Source: Porticoccaceae bacterium
GTDB taxonomy: Bacteria > Pseudomonadota > Gammaproteobacteria > Pseudomonadales > Porticoccaceae
Length of the DNA stretch: 6,007 nucleotides
Direction of reading: 5' to 3'
Assembly (NCBI GenBank): GCA_023255165.1
Contig: JALRJD010000221.1
Coordinates: 1-6,007, forward strand
Below the pieces are notes generated by a model. The model was not told the DNA's origin. It saw nothing but the letters and a program-made list of their open reading frames with translations, and searched no databases. Shown one piece after another: positions 4,943 through 6,007 of this stretch. A program made the position numbers and the translations under genes. Within the stretch, counting starts at the first letter, position 1. Each line of letters opens with the position of its first letter.

Positions 4943-5860
4943 TCAGGCTAATTTCTTGTGGCTGTTTCTGGCGATCAGCTGGGCAAATTCCCCCAGTAGT
5001 GCCCGCGGCAAGGTGTGGCCCATGCCCTCGTAGCGCACCAGCTCCGCGCCCGGAATATGGTTGGCGGTGTCAATGCCACCGCTAACCGGCACCAGCACAT
5101 CCTGATTACCGTGAATAACCAGTGTCGGCACTTTAATCGACCGCAACAGCGCCACGCGATTGGGCGTGGTTTGAATCGCCGCAATCTGGCGCAGATAACC
5201 CGGCGGATTGCTCGATCGCTGGTGCTCGGCAATCACCAGCGCCCTGATCTCATCCTCATCCATCGGCCAGGCCGGGCTGTCGAGCATCTTCCAGATATCC
5301 ACTGCAATATCCAGCGGCGTCTTATCTTTGGATCCGGGCTGCACCATTTTCAGGCGCACCTTCATCGACGGCTCACCTTTGCCGCGCACGCCGCTGGTCG
5401 ACATAATCGAGGTCAACGACAGCACCCGATCCGGATAGCGCCCGGCAACAATCTGGCTGATCATGCCACCCATCGACATGCCGACAAAGTGGGCTGCGGG
5501 AATATTCAATGCATCGAGAATACCCACCGTATCGGCGGCCATATCATCGAGGTTGTAAGGTGCTGAAACCGGAATGCCAAGGCGGGTTTTCAACAGCAGC
5601 CGGAAAAAGCTCGGCGCCTTAACGCCATCCATTTTATCGCTGAGACCAATATCGCGATTATCAAAGCGAATCACCCGAAAGCCCTGCTCCACCAACAGCT
5701 GACAAAACGCCAACGGCCAGCGCACCAGCTGATTGTAGAGCCCGGCAACCAGCACAATGGTAGGCCGCTCGACACTGCCAAAGGACTCATAGGCGATGCG
5801 CAGGCCATTTGACTGCAGGAATTGGGTCTCTGTCGGGATAACCTGTTCTGGCTGGCTCAT
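4943..5860 (-). CDS. Alpha/beta-fold hydrolase, RdmC-like
   Basis: A 305-residue alpha/beta hydrolase with a complete visible triad: nucleophile S129 in GMSMGG (127-132), acid D254 in HGNQDVLVP and H282 in GMGHTLP. The usual His-Gly oxyanion motif after the first strands reads VAGLYNQL here (38-45). GFRVIRFDNRDIGLSDK (60-76) is typical of the aclacinomycin-methylesterase-like group. Residues of about 155-235 form the cap. No signal peptide or membrane segment is seen, so it is probably cytosolic. The family hydrolyses esters or related bonds; the substrate cannot be told. The ATG overlaps the TGA of the upstream frame as ATGA, suggesting translational coupling, and the only ribosome-site-like bases are a weak GGGG about 10 nt upstream. 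The gene ends at a TGA with a terminator about 260 bp further on. Confidence 0.88.
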   Translation of the reverse strand: MSQPEQVIPTETQFLQSNGLRIAYESFGSVERPTIVLVAGLYNQLVRWPLAFCQLLVEQGFRVIRFDNRDIGLSDKMDGVKAPSFFRLLLKTRLGIPVSAPYNLDDMAADTVGILDALNIPAAHFVGMSMGGMISQIVAGRYPDRVLSLTSIMSTSGVRGKGEPSMKVRLKMVQPGSKDKTPLDIAVDIWKMLDSPAWPMDEDEIRALVIAEHQRSSNPPGYLRQIAAIQTTPNRVALLRSIKVPTLVIHGNQDVLVPVSGGIDTANHIPGAELVRYEGMGHTLPRALLGEFAQLIARNSHKKLA

Positions 5861-6006
5861 CGGTCGCCCCGCACCGCAATCAGGTATTGGTTGATTTTAG
5901 GCAGTTGAATCGCCACAGGGTCGCCAAGCTGCAGACGGCAGTGCTCGAGCAGAAAGCAGCCAAACTGGCGGGCGGCAAATAAGTCCGAACTGGAAGCGAG
6001 GCTGCT
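5857..6006 (-). pseudogene. Probable truncated acyl-CoA ligase (FadD-like), partial
   Basis: A frame open from the right edge gives 49 residues and stops at a TGA overlapping the hydrolase ATG. Residues about 17-42 (FLLEHCRLQLGDPVAIQLPK up to INQYLIAV) closely resemble the N-terminal part of long-chain acyl-CoA ligases, in which a segment like AAYLQ, a spacer, PGDRIAVQLPN and QYPV occur in that order and spacing. In intact FadD this lies around residues 60-100 of roughly 560 and continues into FGALRAG and the whole AMP-binding domain; here it becomes RGDR and stops. No downstream frame continues the ligase. The AMP-binding P-loop and C-terminal domain are therefore absent, so it should be inactive as a ligase. 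The start lies outside the window. It could instead be a short real protein that happens to share the segment. I favour a deletion remnant. Confidence 0.6.
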
Positions 6007-6007
6007 A

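Noticed and set aside
4833..5033. Plus-strand 66-codon open frame at the right of the spacer
   Set aside because: It has no ribosome site, starts inside the direct-repeat pair and runs antisense into the hydrolase coding sequence.
5015..5566. Plus-strand 183-codon open frame
   Set aside because: It is the histidine- and arginine-rich antisense shadow of the well-supported alpha/beta hydrolase.

Overview
The window looks like chromosomal DNA of a gammaproteobacterium. It carries a long-form (Pseudomonas-type) DapD preceded by a YffB/ArsC-like reductase, a FadI/HADHB-like thiolase, an NhaC-family antiporter and an RdmC-like alpha/beta hydrolase. A marine or other salt-exposed lineage is possible from the antiporter, but that is inference; the species cannot be named from the sequence alone.

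Layout. Bases 1-272 hold no gene I can support, only GC-rich inverted repeats and a weak candidate promoter. Three genes follow on the plus strand: yffB-like (273-617, TTG start), dapD (724-1752) and a thiolase (1818-3098). A 32-bp convergent gap then separates them from an NhaC-type antiporter on the minus strand (3131-4516). Bases 4517-4942 are a 426-bp non-coding spacer. It contains a candidate nhaC promoter, a short tandem repeat, a good minus-strand intrinsic terminator, an inverted repeat, and a 21-bp-spaced direct repeat that resembles an AraC-family operator. The minus strand continues with an alpha/beta hydrolase (4943-5860). Its ATG overlaps by 4 bp the stop codon of a frame open to the right edge (5857-6006). 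The 49 visible residues of that frame resemble the N-terminal part of a FadD-type acyl-CoA ligase cut off early.

How the genes fit together. DapD makes N-succinyl-2-amino-6-ketopimelate in the lysine/meso-diaminopimelate pathway. The YffB-like protein before it is probably a thiol-dependent oxidoreductase of unknown substrate. The thiolase is a beta-oxidation or acetoacetyl-CoA enzyme and has no obvious pathway link to dapD. The antiporter is a separate ion-homeostasis unit. The hydrolase sits behind what may be an acyl-CoA ligase remnant, which hints at lipid or ester metabolism.

The least ordinary parts are between genes. Three separate spacers each hold 3-4 tandem copies of a 13- or 15-bp AT-rich unit, and the units resemble one another (core near CTnTAAtTAA). 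The 4651-4872 stretch has the outline of a regulated short transcript: direct-repeat operator, -10-like box, foldable body and terminator. The ligase/hydrolase junction looks like a deletion scar. No CRISPR array, insertion sequence, tRNA or rRNA was seen, and I found no clear new multi-gene system.
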